From positions 16,979,282-17,043,281 of the forward strand of contig OX439039.1 in NCBI GenBank assembly GCA_949317995.1: DNA of 64,000 nucleotides, written 5' to 3'. Source of the stretch: Acholoe squamosa. Lineage: Eukaryota; Annelida; Polychaeta; Phyllodocida; Polynoidae. Shown here one piece after another: positions 44,098-54,201 of this stretch. Both the position numbers and the translations under genes were made by a program. The notes beneath the pieces were generated by a model. That model ran no database searches, was not told where the DNA came from, and saw nothing but the letters and a program-made list of their open reading frames with translations. The number at the start of each line of letters is the position of its first letter. Position 1 is the stretch's first letter.

Positions 44098-44138
<41 letters not shown>
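43980..44138. repeat. (AT)n - hairpin - (AT)n foldback
   Basis: A 70-bp imperfect palindrome (44031-44100) with GTGGATCAACATGG arms of about 24 bp and one mismatch is flanked on both sides by (AT)n. The (AT)n tracts can also pair with each other. The right tract is interrupted by Gypsy-2 and resumes at 54202-54222. Confidence 0.8.
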
Positions 44139-44141
<3 letters not shown>

Positions 44142-44515
44142 AGCGTTTTCCGACTCTATGGTTAATAAAGAATTACACAACTCCGACAGCTTGACTTCAG
44201 TGTCTTTTATTTCCTGGCAGTCCTCGCCACACCATCTAAGTCTTATATCGTATATATTAATCCGGAGATAAGCCTTTTAGAGTTCTGCTCCTCTCTGTCT
44301 GCAACTCGGAACTAACTAATCGGAGTAACAACTCCCTTATTTATACATAGGCAGATACTCCGACCCCGGCCCGCTTTACGGCAGGCCAGCGTCGGAGGAT
44401 CTCCTCCGCCGACTACTATTGCCGACGTAACCGCGTTACTTCAGGACCGCTGGCCTCGCCGCCCCCACACCAGGATGGTTTCGGCTCCGCCAACGGCCCC
44501 TCCGTCTCCGCCACA
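44139..44515 (-). repeat. Gypsy-2 3' LTR (377 bp)
   Basis: On the minus strand it begins TGTGGCGGAGACGG and ends AACGCTACA. Contains TATAAATAA (TATA box) and AATAAAAG (poly(A) signal). Confidence 0.92.
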
Positions 44516-44812
44516 CTCTCCCCAACTAATCTATAGCCTTACCGGGAGAAAGAGTGTGATATTACCCTCCTGCAGATGGGTTTCCAATTTTGAATAATCC
44601 TGCCACGCCATGGCCCCTGGGCGTTTAAGTAAATAGCTACACATAACATACACACAGTAAATCCTACTTAAACCTCCTCTGTAGGCGGCATTAACTACTA
44701 AGTAAACCGAATCCGCCGTCCCCTATGCGGAGTATAACCATAACAACAACTTTTATACAATAATACGACGTCATTTCGTCTGGATCCGGCAGACATTCTT
44801 CGCCCGTTCGCC
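44516..44812 (-). other. Gypsy-2 3' untranslated region and polypurine tract
   Basis: On the minus strand GTTGGGGAGAG (44526-44516) directly precedes the 3' LTR, the expected polypurine tract. No ORF is supported in the remainder. Confidence 0.75.
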
Positions 44813-47800
44813 TCAGGCTGTCTTGTCGCCGCCCTCATTGGTTCCAGCCTTGGTCGTCCGCGCCGCCGACGTCTTTGGCCACCGCTGTCCGCAGCGGCTG
44901 CAGCATCCCTTCTGATCACGGCCATAACGGGTCCGGGTAACATGGACCAGTTCAATATCCCCATTGGGGAGAGTGTGAATGGAGGAAGATTGCAGTCCCC
45001 CGGGTATAACCCTCATCTCAGGTCCTAGGGTCCGAGGCTGCCCCAGTCGTCTAGAGTGTTCCTTGAGGGCCTCCGGCCCGGTAAAATCCGAATGCCATGG
45101 CATAGCCCCATCCTCCTCCGCCTCCTCGTCCCTATTGTCACCCGCTTTATCTCCTTGTTGATCTAGCAGCAGGCGGTGCACCTCCTCTACCCCCGCCAAC
45201 CCCTCAGTGCTGGCTATTCCCCCTTCCCCCATATCTCCTATAGGTAATCCGGTTATTACAATCACTCGGTCTGTCTCAGTGTTGGGTAGGGGCTCCGGAT
45301 CCCCAGGCCCTCCGACCACCGTCTCGACCCCCTCCGGCACCATCACCATAGTCTCCGCCCGTCCACTCTCCTCCCCCACTTCTACTTGCAGCAAGAATTC
45401 CCCCTTGGGCGAGCAAAGGACTAACCCGTCCAACCCCACAGTCACGGATCGGGGGTACCTATCCAACTTGGGTAGAGCAAATAAGGTCCCCGGCTCTACG
45501 AGGGGGGTCTTCGGTACCTTCTTCTCCGCCTGTCCTTTCTCCTTCACCGGTGTCCCTACGGAACACGATTGAAATTTACTCATTAATTGGGCGGTACCCT
45601 CATCCATGGATCGGTTCTGTATGGCCTCCTCCTCCGCCTCTTTTAACACTCCCTCCAGGCTGAACTTCCTCGTAGACTTTCCCGCCCCTTTTCCTTTAGG
45701 GCTTTTACTTTTAGTTTCCATCTCTTTCCTCAGTCTTTCTTTCTCCGCCTCTTTGGCCTTCCTCTCCTCCTCCTCCTTTCTCCGCTGTTCCTCTTCCGCC
45801 TTCCGGCGCTCCTCAGCCTCTCTGGCCTTCCTCTCCGCCTCCTCTCTCTCTTTCCGTTTAATTTCTCTTTTCTTCTTTCGCTCCTCCTCCTTGGCATCGC
45901 TGAGTACGGCCAGGAACTGGGCTTTCAGTTTAGGGCAGGATTGGACGTATGCCGGGATGGCCACCTCCTCCGACTCCTCGCTGGTTTCATCCTCCCCTTC
46001 CACCTCCCCCGCCTCACCCTTCTCCGGCGGCTCAGGCGTCACGATTGTAACTGTCTTCAGGATGGGTTTCGGTTTGCTAGGGGAAGGTTTACTCATATCC
46101 TCATAGGAGGGCAATGTCTCGGGACTGGCACCGGAGAGGGTGGGTTTGGGCTTGTTAACTAGTTCGTAAGGGGGCTGCTTCTCGGGGCTAGAGTCCAGCC
46201 CATTTCCCCCTAGTCCCAAGCTCTCTCCGTCCTCCCCACTCGTGGCGGAGATGTCCTCGTAGGCAGCCGACTTTATGGAGGTTCGGGAGGTCGGAGTGTC
46301 TTTCTTGGTTTCCTCGTACTCCGCCTCCAGGGCTCTCACATTGACTTCCCCTAGAGGCACCTCCTGTTGCATTCGTAACAGAGTCTTGGTGGGGGTCTCC
46401 CCCGCCTGTCCATATCTCTCTACCAGTAATCCTATGACGAACTTCAGTTTCCCCGCCATTTCCTCGTCTATTTCCACCTCCCCCCCGCTCAGTAGAGGTG
46501 TCAGGTCGGGTATCCCCGTGGCCAGTGGCGGGGTGGAGGGTCCCGCTTCCTCCTCCGCCTGCCGCTCCTTACCCCGTGGGGATTGTCTCTTCCTCTTTTC
46601 CGCCGATTCCTCCCCCCCCTCCGGCTCGAAGGCCCTCTTGACCCCCTTCCCTGACATACTCCGGGTGGACCTGACGGAGAGACAGCTCTGGGGTGTGCTG
46701 GTCCCCTCCACGCGGAATCCCAGCAATTGCTCCAAGTATTTGGAGGCGACAGCAGCCTCCGTCTCCTCCTCCAACGTTATTCCCGGCGACGCCATGCCGC
46801 TGAATGTAGATCCGCTGGGGCTGTCCCCCGCACCCCCTCCACCCGCCGAGGTGCCCTGCTGCGGCGGGGGGACCCCGGGCTTGGAGGCGGCGTTTACCGG
46901 TTTCTTTTTCTTGGCCACCGCACTCCCCCTCTTCCTCTTTGTGGTGGTGAGCCTGACAGCTTCCTCCGGGCTAGCTGGGGCAGCCACAAGGCTACTGTCC
47001 GCCAAGGATCCTCCCGCCTCCGTTGCCCGGCCCACCGGTAGCATCCTGCACTCCTCCGGCGGCTGCCAGTCCTCCAGCTCTGGGTGGATACGCGTGATGT
47101 GTCGCCGGAGATCATCCACCCGGATCTTGGCTACCATGTACTCACACTTAGGGCACTGGTAGCCCTCTTGCATCTCGTCGTGAGTGCGGAGATGGCGGTT
47201 CATCCCATCGGATCTCATGAAGTACCACTGCTTGGAGTCCCCCCTTTTCCGGCAGATCTCGCACCGATACTTCGGCAGCTCCACCCCGTCCACCCACTCC
47301 GTGGGGACCGGCTTCTGGTCTCTGTTTTTGAAGACAGGCATTACTAGTTGTGGCGTTGTCCATAGGCTAACAGGAATTGAAGGGTGAGGCGGATAGCGCT
47401 CCCTTATATTCCCCCCGGTGGTCACGCCCCCTCTTCCTACTCCTCCAATCACCGTCCCCTGGGTCAGGCCACCCTCCGTCACCACGCCGTGGGAAACCCC
47501 CGATTGCATCATAGCCTTACTCCGGACACCGTTGTCGCCATTGGCGCCTCCGCTCTCACGTGCCTGCTGTGAGCCGTGGGAACGTGATCCGCGGTCAGCC
47601 GAGGACCTCCGCCTACGATAGCTCCCACTCCGACTCCGGCTCTCCGAGTCCCTCCTCCCATGTCTGGCTGCCTCCGTCCGGGCAGACACTCCGTCCCTTC
47701 TGTGGCCACTAGTGGAGCGGCTAGAGGAGGAGTGGCCGGAAGATCTTTCTCTCTCCCTCCTCCTCCGCCGACTCTCCCTGTGTCTTGAGCGTGTGGAGCC

Positions 47801-50800
47801 CTCCCGGGAGTGGCTGGACACTGTGGAAGACACTTTCTTTGACCCTCCACCAGCATTTCTACCCCGACTCGATTCACCCTTGGGCCTTGTCCCTCTTAGA
47901 ACCACCAACCGCGTGTCATCTCCGGCCTGCATTGTAGACTGACCGTTAACGGTCCTTCCCCCGCCTTTTATTGGGGAGAACCTGTTATGAGGGTTGCTTA
48001 GTGACTCCCGCCTCTCCGGCCCTGCTCCGCTAGGCGGCGCTCCGGCCGCCGGCCGGCCGGCCTCACCGCCTGCCGTCGAGGAATTTGGAGCCTGGCCTCC
48101 CGACCTCCCCTTCGTCATGGCTGTTCTGCAGCGTCCAACCCTCCTGGCTTCCCTCTCTTCGTTTTCATGGTTGTTGTAGATGGCTTCCTCGATCATTTCG
48201 TAAATAAACCATCTTTCCCTATGCTTCTCCCTGATTCTCCTCCGGCCAGGATCCGCCGCCCTCCTTAACCTTTCTGCCCTGATTTCCTCGTTTTGGCCAT
48301 GGTTCCGCCTTCTGTGGGCCAACTCACTCTCATCACTCACCCCCTCTTCATCCGACTCGCCCATCTCGGGGAGGGACCATTCCTCGTAGGGAGGGTCCTC
48401 CTCTGGTTCTACCCCCCTCCAATGTGACATTTCGGCTTCTTCCTTCAACCTTTTTTCATTTTCCAGCCATACATCGCACCAGTCGCGGCCTTCTTGACTC
48501 ATCTTGCTTTTGCAGCTCCTCCACTCCGCCCCAAGGTAAGTATCCAGTTGAGGCGCCAGTCTGACGGCCCGGGCTGCGCTGGTTCCGGCAGGCTTCGGTG
48601 CACTCCTCCGCAGACCTTCTTTCCGATTTCCATTATCCGCTGCCCCTCCCTTACAGGTTTCAGTTATTTGATGTCTCTTTTTCTCTTTGCAGGTCAGCAG
48701 TTTCGCCTCCCGGTCAGCTCCAGTCCCCGGGGTCACCTGAACCAGCCGGATGGTGCCCCCTCCGGATCCTCCTTCCTCCTCGTCTGAATTGTCCGAAGAT
48801 AGGGGCTCGGCCTCCCTTGTTTCATCCTCCATGGGAACATCCTCCGCCGTGGCCCGCGCCGGGGCCAGTTTTAGGGCGTCGTAATGGACTACCCTGGTAG
48901 TTTTACCCTTTTTAATTTTATACACCGCCTCCCCTAAGCGCCCCACTATCTCCCATGGGCCTGTCCAATAACTCTGGAGTTTAGGTGTCAGTCCCCTCTT
49001 CCGGAGAGGGTGGTAGTAGAAGACCCTGCCCCCAACAGCGAATTCGCCTGCCGAGGCTCTTGCATCATAGTTCCTCTGTTGCCTGCAGAGGGACCTTCCA
49101 AGGGCCTCCCTAGCGACGGAGTATGCTTTTGTCATGGTGGTTTGTAATTCGGCCACATAACCGACTCCTCCCCCTACATTGGGCTCCAGCGGGTAAACCA
49201 AATCCAGGGGGATGACCGTTTCCCGCCCCAACATCAGAAGATTGGGGGACAATCCCGTGGAGGCGTGTGCGGAGGAGCGATACGCCGCCATTACAAATGG
49301 CAGCCGCCGGTCCCAGTCCCGTTGGTCCTCCGCCACCACAGTCGCCAGCAGCATTTCAATTGTTCGGTTGGCCCGCTCCACCATCCCATCGCTTTGGGGC
49401 CTAAAGGAACAAGTTCTGGTCTGCCTGACTTCCAGTAAGGCCACCATTTCCCTGAATAGTCCCGACTGGAAGTTCTTGCCCTGATCTGTGTGCACCTCCG
49501 CCGGGGCTCCAAATCTACAGATGAACTCCTCCACCACAGCCCTGGCCACCGTGGGTGCCTCCTGGTTGGGTAAAGCGTACGCTTCCGTCCATTTAGTGAA
49601 GTAGTCCGCCGCCACCAAAATATATTGGTTCCCGGCGGAGGACAAGGGCAATGGACCCATCACGTCTAGAGCTATCCTCTGTAGGGGTAGTCCGGCACCC
49701 ACATGTCCCATTGGTGCCCGGTGCGGAGGTGGAGCCGCCTTCCTCCGGAGACAGGGTTCACAGCTGGCGCACCACAGGGTCACCTCCCTCCTGAAGTCAG
49801 GCCAGTAGTAACCTGTCTGGAGGCGCCGGATGGTTTTATTGCGGCCCAGATGCCCCGCCAAGGGTTCTCCGTGGACCTCCCTGAGCACATCATTCCTGCT
49901 CAGGGTGGGTACAGCAATTTGGAAGCATCGTTCCCCCGCCGCACCTTCCCACCACCGGCCCAGTATCCCTTTTTCTATACTCATGCGCCCCAATTGGGCA
50001 TGCCAGGCTCTCAGCTCATAGCCCCAGGTCCTTCTTTCCTCCTCTGTGGTGGTCGCCTCCCCGTTCACCCATGCTCTGACCTGAGTCAGCACAGCGTCCT
50101 CCGCTTGGAGTGTGCCCCACTCTCTCCCTGCCGGCGGAGTGGAGTCCCCCGCCGCCGGAGGCGCCCCCCGAACCATCTCCTGGCGTTGAGACCTTGTGAA
50201 AACCCGGCAATGCAGTAGCTCCTCCTCATCCTCTCGCCCACATTGCTTGCAGGGCTTCCTGGACAGCCCATCCGCATTCCCATGTAGTTTTCCCGGCCTA
50301 TGCTGCACCACTATGTCGTAAGTACTTATAATCTGCAGCCATCGAGCCAGCTGGCCCTCCGGCTCCTTGAACTCCAACAGCCACCGCAGGGAGGCATGAT
50401 CTGTTCGGACTACCACCCTCCTCCCTATTAGGTAATGCTTGAATTTCCTGAGGCCAAAGACTATAGCCAGCAGCTCCCTCCTTGTAACGCAATAGTTACG
50501 CTCCGGCCTGCTGAGAGTGCGGCTGCCATAGGCTAGGACCCTCTCTACCCCCGTCTGCTCCTGGGACAGTACCACTCCGAGGCCTGTGTCACTGGCGTCG
50601 GTGTCTAAGGTAAGCTGTCCCTCCGCCTGGGGGAAAGCCAGGATAGGGGCCTCGGTTAGTCTCTTTTTTAGGTCTTGGAATGAGGCCTCGCATTCCTCCG
50701 ACCACCGGAACGTCCTCCCTTTCTCGGCCAGCGCGCTCAGTGGCTTAGCCCTCGTAGAGAACTCAGGAACGAAGGTCCTGTAGTAGCCGGCTAGCCCCAG

Positions 50801-52375
50801 AAAACTCCGGACCTCCGTCACCGTGGTCGGAGTGGGCCACGACTGCACCGCCTCTATCTTTTCCGGATCCGTCTCTACCCCCGCCTCACTCACTTGGTGG
50901 CCCAGGAATAACACTCTGCGGCGAGCCAACTGGCATTTGGAGGGCTTGATCTTAAGCCCAGCATCCTCCAGCCTTTGAAGTACCTCCCCAAGCCGGCCAA
51001 GATGCTCCTCGAAGGTGGCGGAGAATACGACTATGTCGTCTAGATAGACCAAACAAGTTTTCCACTGTAGTCCCCTCATGGCCACTTCCATCACCCTCTC
51101 AAAGGTGCCTGGCGCATTGCACAAACCGAAGGGCATTCTCCGGAATTGGAACAGCCCCCGGTGTGTCGTGAATGCTGTTTTCTCTTTATCCCCCTCCTCT
51201 ATATCCAACTGCCAGTAGCCGCTGGCCAGATCCACTGACGAAAACCACGCGGCCCCCGCCATGGTATCGAGACAATCTTCCACTCTAGGCAGGGGATAAG
51301 CATCCTTCACGGTGGCGGCGTTGAGCCTCCGGTAGTCCACGCAGAAGCGAGTGGTACCATCTTTTTTTCTTACTAGGACCACCGGAGAAGCCCACGGGCT
51401 AGTGGATGGCTCAATCACTCCGGCTTCCAACATCTTCTCCACCTCCTCTTCTACCGCCTCTCGTCTATGGGGTGCCAATCGCCTCGGCGGTTGTTTGATA
51501 GGTGGATGTACCCCCGTATCAATCCTATGCTTGGCCAATTGAGTGTGCCCTTTGTCGCCCTTATGCCTCTGAAATGCCCCCAGGTGTTTCCTTATAAGCC
51601 GTGCAAGCTCCTTTCTACGGTGAGCCTCCGTCCCGCTCACTAACCCGTCCACCAAACACTTTAGCTCCTCCGGCTCACCTCTCTCCACCATCCGGCACCA
51701 TCCCTCTCCGGCCACTGTCTCGCCTCCGCCTCTGCACTCCACTCGTTGAATGGCCCCTAGAGTCATGTCTCTATATATCACCACTGGCTCAGGACCGGGA
51801 TTGAGCACCCTGACCCAAGTTGCCCTCCCCTCGGGGCATACCAGCCCCCGCCCCACCAGGAAGCTCGGTTCACCCTTGTGTCCGGCCATCCCTTCAATCA
51901 TCCCGTCGTCCCCCTGTTGCCAGGGTCCGGCTAGAGTTCCCTCTAGCATGGCCTCCTGTCCGGATCCCAGCACCGCCGCTCGGGTGCTGACGATTCGGCA
52001 CACGGAATCCTCCTCTGTCCACACTAGGCGCCCTTTTGCTACGTCGACCATTAGTTTGTTGGTGCGGAGGAACTCCGCCCCCAGGATTCCCTCCGTCCCG
52101 GTGTCGCTGACTACGAAACGCACATTGATAGTGCGCCTCCCGATTTCCAGCTCTGTGTACACTTCCCCTTTTATGTCCATAGGCCGCCCGTCGACGGAGT
52201 AGATCTTCTCCGCCGTTTCCCCCAGGCGTCCCCGTCCGCCCCACCTGCTCCACCATCCTTCGGAGACCAGATTAAGCGACGCACCAGTGTCCACCAGCAA
52301 TTGGATGGGGGCCCCTGCCAGCCGACCCTCTACTATCAATCCTCCTCCGCCCCTCTCTCGGCGGCCCTGTATCAC
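44813..52375 (-). CDS. Gypsy-2 pol with 1.3-kaa zinc-finger/RS/coiled-coil tail
   Basis: One open frame of 2520 codons; the frame is open further up to the gag stop, so expression is by -1 frameshift. Residues from 52375: protease DTGAS near 26-30; RT with FCVDYRRLN near 340, LPFGLCNAP-type motif (MPFGLCNAPGTFE) near 410 and YLDD at 444-447; RNase H LDTDASDTG near 590; integrase zinc region near 830-870; integrase core with D near 902, D964 and E1000 (D,D-35-E); GPY/F-like WTGPWEIVG near 1130. After about 1190 the protein continues for 1300 residues: acidic segment, RS-rich segment (about 1480-1620), two C2H2 fingers (C-x2-C-x19-H-x3-H, then C-x2-C-x14-H-x4-H; about 1700-1765), K/E coiled-coil (about 2120-2230) and a C-terminal CxxC. 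All catalytic residues I looked for are present. The tail is not a known pol domain to me. Confidence 0.92.
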   Translation of the reverse strand: MIQGRRERGGGGLIVEGRLAGAPIQLLVDTGASLNLVSEGWWSRWGGRGRLGETAEKIYSVDGRPMDIKGEVYTELEIGRRTINVRFVVSDTGTEGILGAEFLRTNKLMVDVAKGRLVWTEEDSVCRIVSTRAAVLGSGQEAMLEGTLAGPWQQGDDGMIEGMAGHKGEPSFLVGRGLVCPEGRATWVRVLNPGPEPVVIYRDMTLGAIQRVECRGGGETVAGEGWCRMVERGEPEELKCLVDGLVSGTEAHRRKELARLIRKHLGAFQRHKGDKGHTQLAKHRIDTGVHPPIKQPPRRLAPHRREAVEEEVEKMLEAGVIEPSTSPWASPVVLVRKKDGTTRFCVDYRRLNAATVKDAYPLPRVEDCLDTMAGAAWFSSVDLASGYWQLDIEEGDKEKTAFTTHRGLFQFRRMPFGLCNAPGTFERVMEVAMRGLQWKTCLVYLDDIVVFSATFEEHLGRLGEVLQRLEDAGLKIKPSKCQLARRRVLFLGHQVSEAGVETDPEKIEAVQSWPTPTTVTEVRSFLGLAGYYRTFVPEFSTRAKPLSALAEKGRTFRWSEECEASFQDLKKRLTEAPILAFPQAEGQLTLDTDASDTGLGVVLSQEQTGVERVLAYGSRTLSRPERNYCVTRRELLAIVFGLRKFKHYLIGRRVVVRTDHASLRWLLEFKEPEGQLARWLQIISTYDIVVQHRPGKLHGNADGLSRKPCKQCGREDEEELLHCRVFTRSQRQEMVRGAPPAAGDSTPPAGREWGTLQAEDAVLTQVRAWVNGEATTTEEERRTWGYELRAWHAQLGRMSIEKGILGRWWEGAAGERCFQIAVPTLSRNDVLREVHGEPLAGHLGRNKTIRRLQTGYYWPDFRREVTLWCASCEPCLRRKAAPPPHRAPMGHVGAGLPLQRIALDVMGPLPLSSAGNQYILVAADYFTKWTEAYALPNQEAPTVARAVVEEFICRFGAPAEVHTDQGKNFQSGLFREMVALLEVRQTRTCSFRPQSDGMVERANRTIEMLLATVVAEDQRDWDRRLPFVMAAYRSSAHASTGLSPNLLMLGRETVIPLDLVYPLEPNVGGGVGYVAELQTTMTKAYSVAREALGRSLCRQQRNYDARASAGEFAVGGRVFYYHPLRKRGLTPKLQSYWTGPWEIVGRLGEAVYKIKKGKTTRVVHYDALKLAPARATAEDVPMEDETREAEPLSSDNSDEEEGGSGGGTIRLVQVTPGTGADREAKLLTCKEKKRHQITETCKGGAADNGNRKEGLRRSAPKPAGTSAARAVRLAPQLDTYLGAEWRSCKSKMSQEGRDWCDVWLENEKRLKEEAEMSHWRGVEPEEDPPYEEWSLPEMGESDEEGVSDESELAHRRRNHGQNEEIRAERLRRAADPGRRRIREKHRERWFIYEMIEEAIYNNHENEEREARRVGRCRTAMTKGRSGGQAPNSSTAGGEAGRPAAGAPPSGAGPERRESLSNPHNRFSPIKGGGRTVNGQSTMQAGDDTRLVVLRGTRPKGESSRGRNAGGGSKKVSSTVSSHSREGSTRSRHRESRRRRRERERSSGHSSSSRSTSGHRRDGVSARTEAARHGRRDSESRSRSGSYRRRRSSADRGSRSHGSQQARESGGANGDNGVRSKAMMQSGVSHGVVTEGGLTQGTVIGGVGRGGVTTGGNIRERYPPHPSIPVSLWTTPQLVMPVFKNRDQKPVPTEWVDGVELPKYRCEICRKRGDSKQWYFMRSDGMNRHLRTHDEMQEGYQCPKCEYMVAKIRVDDLRRHITRIHPELEDWQPPEECRMLPVGRATEAGGSLADSSLVAAPASPEEAVRLTTTKRKRGSAVAKKKKPVNAASKPGVPPPQQGTSAGGGGAGDSPSGSTFSGMASPGITLEEETEAAVASKYLEQLLGFRVEGTSTPQSCLSVRSTRSMSGKGVKRAFEPEGGEESAEKRKRQSPRGKERQAEEEAGPSTPPLATGIPDLTPLLSGGEVEIDEEMAGKLKFVIGLLVERYGQAGETPTKTLLRMQQEVPLGEVNVRALEAEYEETKKDTPTSRTSIKSAAYEDISATSGEDGESLGLGGNGLDSSPEKQPPYELVNKPKPTLSGASPETLPSYEDMSKPSPSKPKPILKTVTIVTPEPPEKGEAGEVEGEDETSEESEEVAIPAYVQSCPKLKAQFLAVLSDAKEEERKKKREIKRKEREEAERKAREAEERRKAEEEQRRKEEEERKAKEAEKERLRKEMETKSKSPKGKGAGKSTRKFSLEGVLKEAEEEAIQNRSMDEGTAQLMSKFQSCSVGTPVKEKGQAEKKVPKTPLVEPGTLFALPKLDRYPRSVTVGLDGLVLCSPKGEFLLQVEVGEESGRAETMVMVPEGVETVVGGPGDPEPLPNTETDRVIVITGLPIGDMGEGGIASTEGLAGVEEVHRLLLDQQGDKAGDNRDEEAEEDGAMPWHSDFTGPEALKEHSRRLGQPRTLGPEMRVIPGGLQSSSIHTLPNGDIELVHVTRTRYGRDQKGCCSRCGQRWPKTSAARTTKAGTNEGGDKTA

Positions 52376-52428
52376 ATTGATAGGCCCACTTCCCTCGACC
52401 TGTACTTGGCCTTTAGTATAGGTCGATT

Positions 52429-53784
52429 CTAGTTTCCCGCCGCCGGACTAGCCTGTTCGCTCACCGGCCTGGATGCCTCCTTGGCCTTGATATTTGGGCA
52501 TTCTCGCTTGAAATGGCCTTCCTGTCCGCATCCGAAGCAAGCACCACCGCTTGGCTTTTTCTTCCTCCCCAACACCGCCGGATCATCCAGCCTTTGAACT
52601 AACCGCTCCATCAACTCCGCCATTTTGCTCATTTCCTCCTTGTTGGACTTGAGGTGTTCATTTACTGACGCATCCGCCGCCCGCACTTTGTGGATATTCT
52701 CCTGCTCCACTTGTAAGTACGCCTCCGCTCCCACCGCCGTCATTACTGCGGATTGTAAATCTTTCGGTGTTGACTGATACACCCACTGCCTGAGTGGATT
52801 GTCGAGGCACAATAGGAATCTATCGAGCGCTAAGGTGTCTGTCGTCCGGGCGTCTGCCTCCGGATATGCTAACTTAGTGTACTTTTTCAGTTCTTCCTGT
52901 AACTCTTGCAGTCCCTCCCCCTTTCGCCGGACCCTAGTGCGGAGGAACGCTTTGTAGATCTCTTCCTGATTAGTAGGCTCAAACCTTTCCACGAGTGCCC
53001 TTCTTAACTCCTCATACCCCTCCGGCGTGGCTGGTTTCCTTCCCGTCAACAATCTCCGGGCTGCCCCCGACAGACTCAGACCTAGGAACATACCCGCCTC
53101 CTCTGGCTTCCATCCGTTTACTTTGACGCACAGGTCGAAGTGGTTGAGGTAGTCAGATAGGTCTGTGGTGCCATCATATTTAGCGGGTTTCACCACTGGC
53201 TTACCCTTTGCCTCCTTCTCCCCATCGGCACCTCCTCTCCAGCCATCCTCCGGACGACCCATAACTCCTCTACCCTGCCGGAGATCTCCACCTTCCCCTA
53301 CTTCGTCCTTATCCGCCTCCTCCGCACGTCTCCCGGTTTCGGGGCGAACCTCGGCCGGTGCCCGCTTGCTCCCCTTCCTTGGGTTATTCATCTCCGCCTG
53401 CTCCTCCGGCCACCAAAGCACCTTTCCGCCATCGTCCCTTCCCGGGTTGAACCCCAGCCAGGCATTTGCATCACCCAGTTTTCCTTTAGGGTGCCTGAAC
53501 CTCCAGGCCGCCGGTTTCTCCTCCCTCTCCCATGGCCACAGGTAGGGCTCCTTTTCTTTAACGCGTGGTTCCTCATATCCCGTGTCCGTTACCTCCTCCC
53601 GGGATGCTCTATCGGCGGGTTCTGCTTGTCTCTCCGGATTCATCTCTTCCGGCCTCACCGCCCCTCTCTGCCGTAGCGTCACTTCCTCGTCCACCACTTC
53701 CAGCAAAACCCCTTTTTCCCGCTTAATCTCCTCCGTATCCCTCTTCTCCACAGGTAAGTTTATCGTTTCTGAAGCCTCCGCCAT
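52429..53784 (-). CDS. Gypsy-2 gag
   Basis: 451 codons from the first ATG (53784, context AAGATGG), 41 bases after the 5' LTR; the frame opens slightly earlier without an ATG. The N-terminal half is acidic and disordered. The capsid-like region is about residues 190-370 (LSDYLNHFDLCVKVNGW, LVERFEPTNQEEIYKAFL). A CCHC zinc knuckle CFGCGQEGHFKREC lies near 423-436. Role: particle assembly and RNA packaging. The stop is TAG at 52431-52429, straight after the slippery heptamer. Confidence 0.92.
   Translation of the reverse strand: MAEASETINLPVEKRDTEEIKREKGVLLEVVDEEVTLRQRGAVRPEEMNPERQAEPADRASREEVTDTGYEEPRVKEKEPYLWPWEREEKPAAWRFRHPKGKLGDANAWLGFNPGRDDGGKVLWWPEEQAEMNNPRKGSKRAPAEVRPETGRRAEEADKDEVGEGGDLRQGRGVMGRPEDGWRGGADGEKEAKGKPVVKPAKYDGTTDLSDYLNHFDLCVKVNGWKPEEAGMFLGLSLSGAARRLLTGRKPATPEGYEELRRALVERFEPTNQEEIYKAFLRTRVRRKGEGLQELQEELKKYTKLAYPEADARTTDTLALDRFLLCLDNPLRQWVYQSTPKDLQSAVMTAVGAEAYLQVEQENIHKVRAADASVNEHLKSNKEEMSKMAELMERLVQRLDDPAVLGRKKKPSGGACFGCGQEGHFKRECPNIKAKEASRPVSEQASPAAGN
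52432..52438 (-). promoter_or_regulatory. -1 ribosomal frameshift heptamer GGGAAAC
   Basis: Read in the gag frame as G-GGA-AAC-TAG and in the pol frame as GGG-AAA-CTA. It fits the canonical X XXY YYZ rule exactly, with the gag stop as the next codon. A downstream stem or pseudoknot was not analysed. Confidence 0.8.
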
Positions 53785-53804
53785 CTTCTTTCTCTCGTGG
53801 GTCT

Positions 53805-53824
53805 TCAAACACCGCTGTCACCAA
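53805..53824 (-). promoter_or_regulatory. Gypsy-2 primer-binding site
   Basis: TTGGTGACAGCGGTGTTTG follows the 5' LTR directly on the minus strand; TGG at its start fits pairing with a tRNA CCA end. tRNA not identified. It differs from the site used by Gypsy-1 and Gypsy-3. Confidence 0.7.
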
Positions 53825-54201
53825 TGTAGCGTTTTCCGACTCTATGGTTAATAAAGAATTACACAACTCCGACAGCTTGACTTCAGTGTCTTTTATTTCC
53901 TGGCAGTCCTCGCCACACCATCTAAGTCTTATATCGTATATATTAATCCGGAGATAAGCCTTTTAGAGTTCTGCTCCTCTCTGTCTGCAACTCGGAACTA
54001 ACTAATCGGAGTAACAACTCCCTTATTTATACATAGGCAGATACTCCGACCCCGGCCCGCTTTACGGCAGGCCAGCGTCGGAGGATCTCCTCCGCCGACT
54101 ACTATTGCCGACGTAACCGCGTTACTTCAGGACCGCTGGCCTCGCCGCCCCCACACCAGGATGGTTTCGGCTCCGCCAACGGCCCCTCCGTCTCCGCCAC
54201 A
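53825..54201 (-). repeat. Gypsy-2 5' LTR (377 bp)
   Basis: Looks identical to 44139-44515; same TATA box and poly(A) signal. Confidence 0.92.

Larger units (their letters stand above)
44139..54201 (-). mobile_element. Gypsy-2: 10.1 kb Ty3/Gypsy LTR retrotransposon, apparently intact
   Basis: On the minus strand: LTR 54201-53825, primer-binding site, gag, frameshift heptamer, pol with a long C-terminal tail, polypurine tract, LTR 44515-44139. The two 377-bp LTRs look identical by eye, which implies a recent insertion. It lies within an (AT)n tract, so the target duplication (ATAT or ATATAT) cannot be told from the microsatellite. No nonsense or frameshift lesion is visible in gag or pol. Confidence 0.92.

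Noticed and set aside
45606..46106. Plus-strand Ser/Leu-rich ORFs at 45.2-50.2 kb (for example 46275-47162)
   Set aside because: They lie antisense to the open Gypsy-2 pol tail and mirror its Glu/Lys-rich composition.
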